Source: Celeribacter ethanolicus
GTDB taxonomy: Bacteria; Pseudomonadota; Alphaproteobacteria; Rhodobacterales; Rhodobacteraceae
Direction of reading: 5' to 3'
Assembly (NCBI RefSeq): GCF_001550095.1
Contig: NZ_LRUC01000013.1
Span: 1-64,000 of the forward strand
Length of the DNA: 64,000 nt
Positions 43,061 through 52,484 of this stretch are shown piece after piece. The notes under the pieces are model-generated. The model was not told the origin of the DNA, searched no databases, and saw only the letters and a list, made by a program, of their open reading frames with translations. Position numbers and translations under genes: made by a program. The first letter of the stretch is position 1. The number at the start of each line of letters is the position of its first letter.

Positions 43061-46000
43061 TCAACCAGCCAGAAGGGCTGCGTTGCCGCCCGCCGCCGTG
43101 GTGTCCACACAAAGGTGGCGTTCATGGGCGACATGGGCCTTGTCGGGCCGCGCGGTGATCAGGGGCAGGATCGCCCCGTCGCGCGAGGCCAGCGCCTTGG
43201 CCAAGCCCCGTGCCGTCTCGGCATCGCCCCACCAGAGCGCGGCGGAGAAGCCATTGAGCGCGGCAAGGTCTTTCGCTGAAAGCGTCCCGCCAAAAGCGAT
43301 GGCGATCCCGCCCAGAGCCTTGACCGCCGCAGCCTGCGCCTTGGCCGCTTCCGCCCCCGGCCCGAGGCAGAGCACGGCCGGGCGGGTGTAAAAGGCGAGA
43401 CGGTTCATCTCGCCGGTCGGCCCGGGCATCAGACGCTCTTCGAGCTTGGTCTCGACCGGGTTGGCCAGCGCCTCGCGCAGCGCCCTGAGATCGGCCCCGC
43501 GTTCGAACCGACCGGCTTCGGCAAGACCCGGTTCCGGGGCGAAGAAGCGCGGCAGGTAGAGCGGACCACCGGCTTTCGGACCCGTGCCGGAGAGGCCTTC
43601 GCCACCGAAAGGCTGGGAGCCGACGACCGCGCCGATCTGGTTGCGGTTGACGTAGATGTTGCCGCTATGGATCGCCTCGGAGATGTTCTGCACGCGGTCG
43701 TCGATCCGCGTGTGCAGCCCGAAGGTCAGGCCAAAGCCACGGGCGTTGACCTCGGCGACGATCTTGTCGAGATCGCGGGCCTTGAAGGTCGCGATGTGCA
43801 GAACCGGGCCGAAAATCTCGCGTTCGAGATCGTTGATGCCCGAAACTTTAAGCATCGTCGGCGCCACAAACGTGCCCTCGGAGGGCGCGGCGATCTGGTG
43901 CATGATGCTGTTGGATTTCTGCGCCACATAGCCCGCGATCTCGTCGCGTGCTTCGCGGTCGATCACTGGGCCGACATCCGTGGTCAGGTCCCACGGGTTG
44001 CCAACTGTGAGCTGATCCATCGCACCCTTGATCATCTCGATCACATGCGGCGCGCTGTCTTCTTGCAGGTAGAGGCAGCGCAGCGCGGAACAGCGCTGAC
44101 CGGCGGATTGGAACGCGGAGGCGACGACATCGCGCACGGCCTGTTCGGACAAAGCGGTCGAGTCGACGATCATCGCATTGAGCCCGCCGGTTTCCGCGAT
44201 CAGCGGCGTGCCCGGTTCGAGATGCTCGGCCATGGTGCGGTTGATCCGCTGGGCCGTGTCGGTGGAGCCGGTGAAGACCACGCCCTTGACGCGCTTGTCC
44301 GAGGTCAGCGCCGCACCGACGGTCGCCCCGCGCCCGGTCAGCAGTTGCAGAACCTCACGCGGCACACCGGCCTGATGCATCAGGGCGATGGCTTTGGTGG
44401 CGATGATCGGAGTCTGTTCGGCGGGTTTGGCGAGCACGGCATTCCCGGCCATCAGCGCGGCAGCGATCTGACCGGTGAAAATCGCCAGGGGGAAGTTCCA
44501 CGGGCTGATCGCGGTGAAGATGCCGCGCGGGCTGCGGGGGCTGGTTTCGCCTTCCTGTGCGTAGTAGCGCAGGAAATCGACCGCCTCGCGCAGTTCGCCA
44601 ACGGCGTCGAGCAGGGATTTCCCGGCTTCTTTCGCGAGAATGGCGAAGAGCACGCCGTAATTGGCCTCATAGAGATCGGCGACACGACGCAGCACGGCGG
44701 CGCGCTCGGCGGCGGGGGCGGTCCAAGGGCGGGCGTTGTCCAAGGCGGCCTCGACGGTGGCTTTGTCGGCCTCGATCACCTCGCCGATGGTCTCGCCCGT
44801 GGCCGGGTTGGTCACCGGCTGGGCCGTGCCAGAGGGGTCGGCGACGGTGAGCGGGTGCGCATTGGGCAGGGCCACATCGCGGGCGGCGAAGATCTCTGCC
44901 AGAACGCCATCGTCGGTGAGATCCCAGCCTTTCGAATTGACGCGGTCGCCGCCGAAGATCTGCGCCGGATGCACAAGGCCCGAGGGGGCTTTGGCGGTCG
45001 CAATGGCGTCGAACGGGTCCTTGGCGATGTCTTCGGGGCGCACGTTTTCGTCGACGATCTGGTGCACGAAGGAGGAGTTCGCGCCGTTTTCCAACAGGCG
45101 ACGGACGAGATAGGCCAGAAGGTCGCGGTGCGCGCCACAGGGTGCATAGATGCGGCAATGCCCGCCGGTTTCCTTCAGCACGATGTCATGCAGACGCTCG
45201 CCCATGCCGTGCAGGCGCTGGAACTCAAAGGGACGGCCCTCGGCAAGCTCCATGATGGTCGCAACCGTATGGGCGTTGTGCGTGGCGAATTGCGGGAAGA
45301 TGTGATCGCCCATGCCGAAGAGTTTCCGGGCGAGGCAGGCATAGGACACATCGGTGGCGGTTTTCGAGGTGAACAGCGGGAAGCCCGGCTGGCCGGTGAC
45401 CTGCGCGAGTTTCATCTCCGTGTCCCAATAGGCGCCTTTGACCAGACGGATGTTGATCTTGCGATCATAGCGTTTCGCCATGTCGTAAAGCGCATCAATC
45501 GCCGGGGCGGCGCGTTTTCCATAGGCTTGAACCACCACGCCGAACCCTTCCCATCCGGCGAGATAATCGTCGGAGAGCACGGCTTCGATCACCTTAAAGG
45601 ACAGGACCAGACGGTCCTGTTCCTCGGCATCGACATGGAACCCGATACCCGCGTCTTTCGCCTGACGGGCCAGACGGGTCAGAACCGGCACCAGTTCGGA
45701 CATCACGCGCGCTTCCTGCGCCACTTCGTAGCGCGGGTGCAGGGCGGAGAATTTCACCGAAATGCCGGGGTTGTCGACGATCGTGTCATGAGCGGCATGT
45801 TGGCCGATGGCGGTAATGGCGTCGGCGTAATCCTTGGCGTAGCGATCCGCATCGGCCTTGGTCCGGGCCGCTTCGCCCAGCATGTCGAAGGAATAGGTGA
45901 ACCCCTGTTTTTCGCGGGTTTCGCCACGTTTCAGCGCGCTGTCGATGGTCTCGCCCAAGACGAACTGACGGCCCATTTCTTTCATCGCACGCCCGACGGC

Positions 46001-46468
46001 GGCGCGAATGACCGGCTCGCCCAGACGTTTGACCGCGCCGCGCAGCGTTCCCGCCACACCGGGTTGATTGTCGTCGAGCACCTTGCCGGTGAGCATCAAA
46101 GCCCAGGTGGAGGCGTTCACCAGCGAGGAGGCGGCGGTGCCGATATGTTTGTTCCACTCCGACGGCGCGATCTTGTCTTCGATCAGCGCGTCGATGGTAA
46201 AGCTGTCCGGCACGCGTAACATCGCCTCGGCCAGACACATGAGCGCCACGCCTTCGCGGGTCGAGAGCCCGTATTCGGCGAGGAAATGCTCCATCAGTGT
46301 CGGCTTGGCCTCGGTACGGATGCGTTTCACGAGGGTGACGGCACGGGCGGAAATCGCGGCACGGGTTTGTGGCGAAATTGCGGCCTCTTTGATCAGCTGA
46401 TCGAGCAACTGATTCTCTGGAGCGTATTTCGCGGCAAAGCCAAGGGCAGGGAAGGAGGGAAGAGCCAT
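43061..46468 (-). CDS. putA: Bifunctional proline dehydrogenase / L-glutamate gamma-semialdehyde dehydrogenase
   Basis: 1135-residue enzyme oxidising proline to glutamate: FAD-dependent proline dehydrogenase in the N-terminal half (RLVKGAYWDTEMKLAQ near residue 340, RLHGMGE near 418) and an NAD-dependent aldehyde dehydrogenase in the C-terminal half (catalytic Glu in AETGGLNAMIV, Cys in GQRCSALRC). There is no N-terminal ribbon-helix-helix DNA-binding domain, unlike Escherichia coli PutA. The C-terminal extension ending ERHLCVDTTAAGGNAALLAG is that of the long bifunctional (type B) enzymes known from Rhodobacter. AGAGG precedes the ATG at 46468. Divergent from an Lrp-type gene. Confidence 0.96.
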   Translation of the reverse strand: MALPSFPALGFAAKYAPENQLLDQLIKEAAISPQTRAAISARAVTLVKRIRTEAKPTLMEHFLAEYGLSTREGVALMCLAEAMLRVPDSFTIDALIEDKIAPSEWNKHIGTAASSLVNASTWALMLTGKVLDDNQPGVAGTLRGAVKRLGEPVIRAAVGRAMKEMGRQFVLGETIDSALKRGETREKQGFTYSFDMLGEAARTKADADRYAKDYADAITAIGQHAAHDTIVDNPGISVKFSALHPRYEVAQEARVMSELVPVLTRLARQAKDAGIGFHVDAEEQDRLVLSFKVIEAVLSDDYLAGWEGFGVVVQAYGKRAAPAIDALYDMAKRYDRKINIRLVKGAYWDTEMKLAQVTGQPGFPLFTSKTATDVSYACLARKLFGMGDHIFPQFATHNAHTVATIMELAEGRPFEFQRLHGMGERLHDIVLKETGGHCRIYAPCGAHRDLLAYLVRRLLENGANSSFVHQIVDENVRPEDIAKDPFDAIATAKAPSGLVHPAQIFGGDRVNSKGWDLTDDGVLAEIFAARDVALPNAHPLTVADPSGTAQPVTNPATGETIGEVIEADKATVEAALDNARPWTAPAAERAAVLRRVADLYEANYGVLFAILAKEAGKSLLDAVGELREAVDFLRYYAQEGETSPRSPRGIFTAISPWNFPLAIFTGQIAAALMAGNAVLAKPAEQTPIIATKAIALMHQAGVPREVLQLLTGRGATVGAALTSDKRVKGVVFTGSTDTAQRINRTMAEHLEPGTPLIAETGGLNAMIVDSTALSEQAVRDVVASAFQSAGQRCSALRCLYLQEDSAPHVIEMIKGAMDQLTVGNPWDLTTDVGPVIDREARDEIAGYVAQKSNSIMHQIAAPSEGTFVAPTMLKVSGINDLEREIFGPVLHIATFKARDLDKIVAEVNARGFGLTFGLHTRIDDRVQNISEAIHSGNIYVNRNQIGAVVGSQPFGGEGLSGTGPKAGGPLYLPRFFAPEPGLAEAGRFERGADLRALREALANPVETKLEERLMPGPTGEMNRLAFYTRPAVLCLGPGAEAAKAQAAAVKALGGIAIAFGGTLSAKDLAALNGFSAALWWGDAETARGLAKALASRDGAILPLITARPDKAHVAHERHLCVDTTAAGGNAALLAG

Positions 46469-46579
46469 GTTGACCTCTGGAACTGGAATTTCGCCACATA
46501 TACCGGGTAATCTGTAGACGAAGGCTCTAATTTTGAAATATGAATAGACGATATGACCTAAATTCAGGGGAGGTTTAGT

Positions 46580-47044
46580 ATGAATTTCGAGTTGGACGCC
46601 ACCAATCAGAAAATTCTCGAGGCACTCGTCGCCAATGCCCGGATCCCGATCACGGAACTGTCTAAAAAGGTAGGTCTGTCAAAGACCCCCGTCACCTATC
46701 GCATCAAGCAGATGGAGGATGTCGGGCTGATCACCGGCTATCGCGCGATCCTCTCTCCGCTCAAGCTCGGGCTCACCAATGTGACCTATATCGAGGTGCG
46801 GGTGTCGGATACGCGCCAAAAGGCTTTGGAAGACTTCAACGCGGCGGTGCGAAGCATTCCCGAGGTCGAGGAATGCTACATGATTGCCGGGGGGTTCGAC
46901 TACCAGATCAAGTTGCGCTCGCGGGATATGGCACATTATCGCGAGATCATGGCCGAGAAAATCTCCGCCCTGCCGCATATCAGTTCGACCACGAGCTACG
47001 TTGCCATGGAGGCTGTGGTGGAACAGAGTTGGCTCAATCTTTGA
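46580..47044 (+). CDS. putR: Lrp/AsnC-family regulator, likely proline-responsive activator of putA
   Basis: 154-residue regulator with an N-terminal helix-turn-helix (ITELSKKVGLSKTPVTYRIK at about residues 23-42) and a RAM effector domain. GGGGAGG precedes the ATG. It is divergent from putA across 111 bases that contain ATATGA twice, 13 bases apart (46538 and 46551). In Rhodobacter and Agrobacterium an Lrp-type PutR activates putA in response to proline, which fits this arrangement. PutA here cannot regulate itself because it lacks a DNA-binding domain. Confidence 0.92.
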   Translation: MNFELDATNQKILEALVANARIPITELSKKVGLSKTPVTYRIKQMEDVGLITGYRAILSPLKLGLTNVTYIEVRVSDTRQKALEDFNAAVRSIPEVEECYMIAGGFDYQIKLRSRDMAHYREIMAEKISALPHISSTTSYVAMEAVVEQSWLNL

Positions 47045-47315
47045 GGGGCGCTTTGGGTGGTCCGGGAACGATCCCGGACCTGCTGCGACCAAGGGGCCGG
47101 GACGGGGTTTCACGACGGAATTTCGACGCGGTGCAGCGCCATTTTGCGCGGCTTTGCAGCATGTTAACCAGAAAGGTGTATTTCAAATTATGGTTAGATT
47201 GAGACACATCAACGTCGATTTTTGGGCTATGATGTAAAATATAGACGTTTAGCACAAATGGCTCTGATCTCTCTGCTGCGGGGGCTTTATAGGGATCAGG
47301 GGTTAGGAGGGGGAG

Positions 47316-48386
47316 ATGGGCTCCAACGTGAAGCGGTTCGATCCGCAATTCAGTCTTGCATCCAATGAAAATCGTGCTGCGCAAAAGGTCGTTCTGGTCG
47401 CGGGGGGCGCTGGGTTCATCGGGTCCAACCTGTGTCGGCGGTTGCTGGCGCAAGGGGATCGGGTGATCTGCGTCGACAATCTCGAAACCGGGCGGCTGTC
47501 GAATATCGGCGCGCTCATGCCGGAGCCGGAGTTCCGGTTCTTCCTGCATGACATCGTCGAACCGTTCAGCATTAAGGGGCATGTGGACCGGATTTACAAT
47601 CTGGCCTGCCCGGCCTCGCCGCCGAAATACCAGAAAGACCCGATCCACACCTTCCAGACCTCGGTCATGGGGGCGCTCAACCTGCTTGAACTGGCGTCCA
47701 GAAAAGGTGCGCGCGTGCTGCAATCCTCGACGTCCGAGGTCTATGGCGACCCGGATGTCTCGCCGCAGAACGAGGAGTATCGCGGGCTGGTGAACACCAT
47801 GGGGCCGCGCTCCTGCTATGACGAGGGCAAACGCGCCGCCGAGACCCTGTTCCACGACATGCATGTGACGCGCGGCGTCGATGTGCGCGTGGCGCGGATT
47901 TTCAACACCTACGGGCCGCGGATGGACCCGGAGGACGGGCGGGTGATCTCCAACTTCATCGTGCAGGCGCTCAAGGGTGAGCCGATGACGATTTACGGTA
48001 CGGGCGAACAGACGCGTTCCTTCTGCTATGTCGACGACATGCTCGACGGGCTGATGACACTGATGGAATGCGAAACCTGCGGCGCGGTGCCGGTCAATCT
48101 CGGCAATCCGGGCGAATTCACCATGAACGAGCTGTCGCGTCTGGTGCAGAAGATGATCCCGGAACATGGCGGCGCGGTGTATTGTGATCTGCCGAAAGAC
48201 GACCCGCGGCAACGCCGTCCCGATATCACGCGGGCGAACACCTTGTTGAATTGGGAACCGAAAGTGTCGTTGCGCGTGGGGCTGGTGCCGACGGTCAGCT
48301 ATTTCAGCAAGGAACTGGAACTGTCCCAGGCGCATACCAATGCGGGCAATGTCGTCAATCTGATTGCGGGGGGAGGTGCGGCATGA
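47316..48386 (+). CDS. UDP-glucuronate decarboxylase (UDP-xylose synthase)-like epimerase
   Basis: 356-residue extended SDR that converts UDP-glucuronate to UDP-xylose. The NAD motif GGAGFIGSNL is near residue 32, LACPASPPKYQKDPIHT near 95 and STSEVYGDP near 135 are typical of UXS. The YxxxK pair lies in RSCYDEGKRAAETL near 162. GGAGGGGGAG precedes the ATG. First gene of a nucleotide-sugar and glycosyltransferase locus, so it would supply UDP-xylose or a related sugar for a polysaccharide. Confidence 0.92.
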   Translation: MGSNVKRFDPQFSLASNENRAAQKVVLVAGGAGFIGSNLCRRLLAQGDRVICVDNLETGRLSNIGALMPEPEFRFFLHDIVEPFSIKGHVDRIYNLACPASPPKYQKDPIHTFQTSVMGALNLLELASRKGARVLQSSTSEVYGDPDVSPQNEEYRGLVNTMGPRSCYDEGKRAAETLFHDMHVTRGVDVRVARIFNTYGPRMDPEDGRVISNFIVQALKGEPMTIYGTGEQTRSFCYVDDMLDGLMTLMECETCGAVPVNLGNPGEFTMNELSRLVQKMIPEHGGAVYCDLPKDDPRQRRPDITRANTLLNWEPKVSLRVGLVPTVSYFSKELELSQAHTNAGNVVNLIAGGGAA

Positions 48387-49399
48387 CACAGTTTCCGTCC
48401 AGACCCGCACGCGTGCTGGTCACCGGTGGCGCGGGCTATATCGGGTCGCATTGCTGCAAGGCGCTGAGCCGTGCAGGGATGGTGCCGGTGGTCTATGACA
48501 ACCTGTCGCGCGGCCATGCCGATGCGGTGCGCTGGGGGGCCTTCATGAAGGGCGATCTGCGGGATCGTGCGCGGCTCGTGCAGGTGCTCAGGGACGAGCG
48601 CATCGACGCGGTGATCCATTTCGCGGCCTTCGCCTATGTCGGCGAGAGCGTGCATGAGCCGCAGATGTATTACGACAACAACGTCGGCGGCATGATTGCA
48701 TTGCTGGGGGCGATGCAGGAGATGGGCGTGAAGACGCTGGTGTTCTCTTCCTCCTGTGCCACCTATGGTGTGCCGACGCATATGCCGATCGACGAGACCA
48801 TGGCGCAGGCGCCGATCAACCCCTATGGGCGTTCGAAGCTGATCTGCGAATGGATGATGGAGGACGCCGCCACGGCTTGGGGGCTGAGCTATGCGGCTCT
48901 GCGCTATTTCAACGCGGCGGGGTCGGACCCGGAGTTCGAGCTTTCCGAACGTCACGATCCGGAAACCCATCTCATCCCGCTGGCGCTGATGGCTGCCGAA
49001 GGCACGGGCGCGCCGCTTCAGGTCTTTGGGACGGATTACCCGACGCCCGACGGCACCTGTGTGCGTGATTACATTCATGTCGGCGATCTGGCGCGGGCCC
49101 ATGTGCTGGCGCTGGATGCACTGCGGGCAGGGGCGGGACCGCTCAAGCTCAATCTGGGCACCGGCAAGGGCACATCCGTGCAGGAGATCCTCGATGCGGT
49201 CGAACGGGTGACCGGACATGCGGTGCCGCATATCGACAGTCCGCGGCGCGCGGGCGATCCGCCGGAACTTGTGGCCAACCCGGCCCGGGCGCGTGAGGCG
49301 CTGGGCTTCGAGGCGCAATGGACCAATATCGACGAGATCGTCGGCCATGCTGCACCGTGGTTTGCCGAACGGCCCGTGGGGGCGCCGAAGGTCGCCTGA
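48383..49399 (+). CDS. galE: UDP-glucose 4-epimerase-like nucleotide-sugar epimerase
   Basis: 338-residue extended SDR of the GalE type interconverting UDP-glucose and UDP-galactose, or UDP-xylose and UDP-arabinose. The NAD site is GGAGYIGSHC near residue 14, the catalytic part FSSSCATYGVP near 120 and the YxxxK pair NPYGRSKLICE near 146. YIHVGDLARAH appears near 227. The start overlaps the UXS stop by 4 bases (ATGA). Directly after a UDP-xylose synthase, a UDP-xylose/UDP-arabinose 4-epimerase is a realistic alternative. Confidence 0.9.
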   Translation: MTQFPSRPARVLVTGGAGYIGSHCCKALSRAGMVPVVYDNLSRGHADAVRWGAFMKGDLRDRARLVQVLRDERIDAVIHFAAFAYVGESVHEPQMYYDNNVGGMIALLGAMQEMGVKTLVFSSSCATYGVPTHMPIDETMAQAPINPYGRSKLICEWMMEDAATAWGLSYAALRYFNAAGSDPEFELSERHDPETHLIPLALMAAEGTGAPLQVFGTDYPTPDGTCVRDYIHVGDLARAHVLALDALRAGAGPLKLNLGTGKGTSVQEILDAVERVTGHAVPHIDSPRRAGDPPELVANPARAREALGFEAQWTNIDEIVGHAAPWFAERPVGAPKVA

Positions 49400-49402
49400 G
49401 TG

Positions 49403-51289
49403 ATGACCAAGCCTGTGATGAAACAGCCCGTGAGGGAAAAGCCAGTCGCCCCGAAGGCGAAGTGCCGTGTGTGCCGTCATCCGGCGCTTGCGCCCCGGTC
49501 GATGCTGACCCCGCTGTTCTCGCGGCGGCGCAGGCTCTGGTACGGCTTTCTGGCGGGGCTGTGGTTTCTCGCCTCGCTGTGGTTCTGGACCTGGTGGTTC
49601 CAACCCGCGCATATCGGCGGGGTGGGGCAGTTTGCGCTGATCACCCTCGGGCTGGTCTGGGTCTGGAGCATGCAGGCCTATTTCATGGTGATTTTCCTTG
49701 CGGCGCATCGCTCCGCCGCGCCCGATCCCGAGCCGGGGCAGTACCGGGTGGCGATGATCGTGACGAAGACGCCCTCGGAACCCTTCGAGGTGATCCGGCC
49801 CACGCTTGAGGCGATGCTGGCGCAGGACTATCCCCATGACACATGGCTCGCCGACGAACACCCGACCGAGGAGGTCACCGGCTGGTGCGCCGCCCACGGG
49901 GTGCATATCTCGTCGCGCTATGGGCTTGAGGTTTATCACCAAAAGGAATGGCCGCGCCGGACCCGCTGCAAAGAAGGCAATCTGGCCTATTTCTACGACA
50001 CATGGGGCTATCGGCTTTACGACATCGTCTCCCAGCTCGACTCGGATCATGTCCCTGCGCCGGGATACCTGCGCGAGATGGTGCGTCCTTTTGCCGATCC
50101 GGAGGTCGGCTATGTCTCCGCCCCCTCGATCTGTGGCGCCAATGCCAAAGGCCACTGGGCGGCACGCACAAGGCTTTATGTCGAGGCGGCCTTCCATGGC
50201 ATCTTTCAGGCGGGCTATACCCGGCTTCTGACGCCGATGTGCATCGGCTCGCATTATGCGGTGCGCACCAGGGCGCTGAAAGAGGCGGGCGGTCTCGGGC
50301 CGGAGCTGGCGGAGGATCACTCCACCACCATGCTGATTTCGGCGGCGGGGTGGCGTGGGGTTCATGCCATCGACGCCTTCGCGCTGGGTGACGGGCCGGC
50401 GACGCTGCCCGATCTGGTGACGCAGGAGTTCCAGTGGTCGCGCTCGCTCGTCTCGCTGTTGCTGCGCTATACGCCCGATTACCTTCCGAAGCTGCCGCTC
50501 CGGCTCAAAGCGCTCTTCCTGCTGTGCCAGCTCTGGTACGTGTTCTTCGCGCTCGCCATGGCCATGGCCTATGTCGCGCCGGTTCTGGCGGTGCTGTTCG
50601 ATTTCACTTATGCCGATGTCACGTATCCGTCCTTTATCGCCCATGGTTTCCCGATGGCGCTGATCCCGCTTGTGATCGTGCGGGGGCTGAAACGCGACGG
50701 GTTGTTGCGACCGATGAATGCGAAGATTCTCGCCTGGGAGAAAATCCTCTTCGTCGCCCTACAATGGCCATGGGTGCTTTGGGGCGTTGCCATGGCGGTG
50801 CGAGATCGGATCTCCGGGCATTTCGTGGATTTCCGCATCACGCCCAAGGGGGCTGCGGCGCAGGCCACTATGCCAATGCGGATCATCATGGTGTACGCGG
50901 TTCTGGCGCTGGGCGCGATCCTTCCGGTCATGCTGCGCGCGCATCTCGTGGTGGCGCCGGGGTTCTATCTTTTGACGCTGTTGAACGCGGTGATCTACGT
51001 CATCCTGCTTGCGGTGGCGATCCTTCACCATGTGCGGGAAAACCATATCAGATTGCGGAATTTCACCCCGAAACTCGCAATGCAAAGTGCTGTTTTGATA
51101 ATGATCATGGCGTTTTTTGCCAATTCTGTTATCCTGAGGGGACAGATGGGTCTCCTTGCCCTGTCTTACGGACTCGAGCCTCTGCAAGTGATGAAAGTCG
51201 AGTACGTGGTCGCCGGTGCGGGTCAGGGCCAGCCGGGGGATGTGCATCTGGAATTCGCACCGGAATGGTTTGGGGACCTAGCGCCCTGA
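49403..51289 (+). CDS. Membrane glycosyltransferase, GT2 (cellulose-synthase-like)
   Basis: 628-residue inner-membrane polysaccharide synthase. A basic N-terminal tail with a CRVCRHP pair precedes two membrane helices (about 45-95). The GT2 catalytic domain has VTKTPSEPFEVIRPTLEAML, the DxD in SQLDSDHVP near 213, the acceptor-side ELAEDHSTT near 305 and QEFQWSRS near 345, a variant of QxxRW. About five C-terminal helices follow. There is no visible PilZ domain. Placed after two nucleotide-sugar genes and before a secreted hydrolase, it probably polymerises and extrudes an exopolysaccharide. Confidence 0.9.
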   Translation: MTKPVMKQPVREKPVAPKAKCRVCRHPALAPRSMLTPLFSRRRRLWYGFLAGLWFLASLWFWTWWFQPAHIGGVGQFALITLGLVWVWSMQAYFMVIFLAAHRSAAPDPEPGQYRVAMIVTKTPSEPFEVIRPTLEAMLAQDYPHDTWLADEHPTEEVTGWCAAHGVHISSRYGLEVYHQKEWPRRTRCKEGNLAYFYDTWGYRLYDIVSQLDSDHVPAPGYLREMVRPFADPEVGYVSAPSICGANAKGHWAARTRLYVEAAFHGIFQAGYTRLLTPMCIGSHYAVRTRALKEAGGLGPELAEDHSTTMLISAAGWRGVHAIDAFALGDGPATLPDLVTQEFQWSRSLVSLLLRYTPDYLPKLPLRLKALFLLCQLWYVFFALAMAMAYVAPVLAVLFDFTYADVTYPSFIAHGFPMALIPLVIVRGLKRDGLLRPMNAKILAWEKILFVALQWPWVLWGVAMAVRDRISGHFVDFRITPKGAAAQATMPMRIIMVYAVLALGAILPVMLRAHLVVAPGFYLLTLLNAVIYVILLAVAILHHVRENHIRLRNFTPKLAMQSAVLIMIMAFFANSVILRGQMGLLALSYGLEPLQVMKVEYVVAGAGQGQPGDVHLEFAPEWFGDLAP

Positions 51290-51302
51290 AAGGGAGGGAG
51301 CG

Positions 51303-52211
51303 ATGCTGACGATGTCGACAAAACGGATGATGAAGGCGCTGGGCGCCGGTCTTGGAATAGGGGTCCTGTCGGGGCTTCTGAGCATGGGCTTTGCGCAATC
51401 GCCGCCGGGGCAGGTGCCGTTCGGGGTCTATGACCCGGACGGGGATTTCTCCCGCGACGATGCGATCACGGTCGAACATCTGTTCCTGCCGTGGGAGGAC
51501 GTGTACCTTCCGTCGCTGAACGATGCCGACGCCTATGCGCTCGAACGTCAGCGCGCGCTGCTGGTGACGCTGGAGCCTTGGACCTGGTCGCGCAGCGAAC
51601 GCAACACCGCGCGCTACCTGCGCGAGGGGATTTTCAATGGCACTTATGACGGCAACATGCATGCGGTCTGTCAGGTTCTGGGCACGCTGAAAAGCCCGGT
51701 GACCCTGCGGTTCATGCATGAAATGGACGACGAGAGCGGTCAGTTCATCTGGGCAGGCTGGAACCCCGACGACTATATCGCCGCCTATCGCCGGATGACG
51801 GATCTCTGCAAGGAAGATGCGCCGAACATCAACCTGATGTGGTCGCCACTGGGCGATGAGAAAATGGCGCAATACTATCCGGGTGACGACTATGCCGATC
51901 TTGTTGGCCTGTCGGTCTTCGGTCTTCAGGCCTGGGATCAGGCGAAATACGGTCATGACCGGACCTATGACGAGATTTTCGCGCCGCGTTATGAACGGGC
52001 GCAGGCCTTCGGCAAACCGGTCGTGATCGCCGAACTCGGCTATGTCGGTCAGGCGGGTTACGTCGAAAACTGGAAGAACACGGTGCGGGCCGAAAATGCC
52101 GATTATCCGGCTTTGGTCGGTGTCGTCTACTTCAACTACCCGGAAGTCTACCCGTGGCCGGAAGGCTTCGGACAGCCGGACTGGCGCGTCAAGAACCAGG
52201 TTCTCAAATGA
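51303..52211 (+). CDS. Secreted GH26-like glycoside hydrolase
   Basis: 302-residue protein with a Sec signal (hydrophobic stretch to about residue 31, cleavage near GFAQS). The (beta/alpha)8 hydrolase is GH26-like: the acid/base glutamate is probably in LRFMHEMDDE near residue 139 and the nucleophile in VVIAELGYVG near 242. GH26 includes mannanases and relatives linked to bacterial exopolysaccharide loci. Here the enzyme most likely trims or releases the polymer made by the GT2 synthase, as BcsZ does for cellulose. GGGAGGGAG precedes the ATG. Confidence 0.85.
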   Translation: MLTMSTKRMMKALGAGLGIGVLSGLLSMGFAQSPPGQVPFGVYDPDGDFSRDDAITVEHLFLPWEDVYLPSLNDADAYALERQRALLVTLEPWTWSRSERNTARYLREGIFNGTYDGNMHAVCQVLGTLKSPVTLRFMHEMDDESGQFIWAGWNPDDYIAAYRRMTDLCKEDAPNINLMWSPLGDEKMAQYYPGDDYADLVGLSVFGLQAWDQAKYGHDRTYDEIFAPRYERAQAFGKPVVIAELGYVGQAGYVENWKNTVRAENADYPALVGVVYFNYPEVYPWPEGFGQPDWRVKNQVLK

Positions 52212-52251
52212 CCTGATCTTGGGCGTTATGCTCTAAATTGCGACAGAGACG

Positions 52252-52288
52252 AATGGGCGGCGAAAAACCGCCCATTTCTTTTGTTTTG
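52252..52288 (+). terminator. Rho-independent terminator after the polysaccharide locus
   Basis: 9-bp stem AATGGGCGG / CCGCCCATT with a 7-base loop, followed by TCTTTTGTTTTG. It ends the operon 47316-52211. Confidence 0.85.
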
Positions 52289-52390
52289 TGCAACGTATTG
52301 AAGATATTTTATTTTATCTGGATCACATTCGTCATCCGTGTCTGACACAATGCTGCCATGCTTGTGTCGAACTCATGACCTTCTTGACCT

Positions 52391-52405
52391 GTAACCTCGT
52401 TTTTA
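52391..52405 (+). promoter_or_regulatory. CtrA-like box before the small secreted protein gene
   Basis: GTAA-N7-TTTA, a near match to the CtrA consensus TTAA-N7-TTAA. Its 13 bases GTAACCTCGTTTT are identical to those before the chemotaxis operon (58430 to 58418 on the minus strand), in the same orientation and at a similar distance (94 versus 103 bases) from the downstream start. Confidence 0.5.
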
Positions 52406-52484
52406 CCAATCACGGGGTAACGAGAGAACGACGGACCTGTCTCTGCCCCTGTGCTGGACGAGGCCGCGCAAAGGAGGCAGAGCA

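Noticed and set aside
43667-46219. Open frame of 850 codons on the plus strand inside putA
   Set aside because: Antisense shadow of putA: low-complexity Gly/Arg/His composition, no ribosome-binding site and no family resemblance.
48299-50644. Open frame of 781 codons on the minus strand across galE and the GT2 gene
   Set aside because: Antisense shadow; the plus-strand genes show catalytic motifs and overlapping operon structure.
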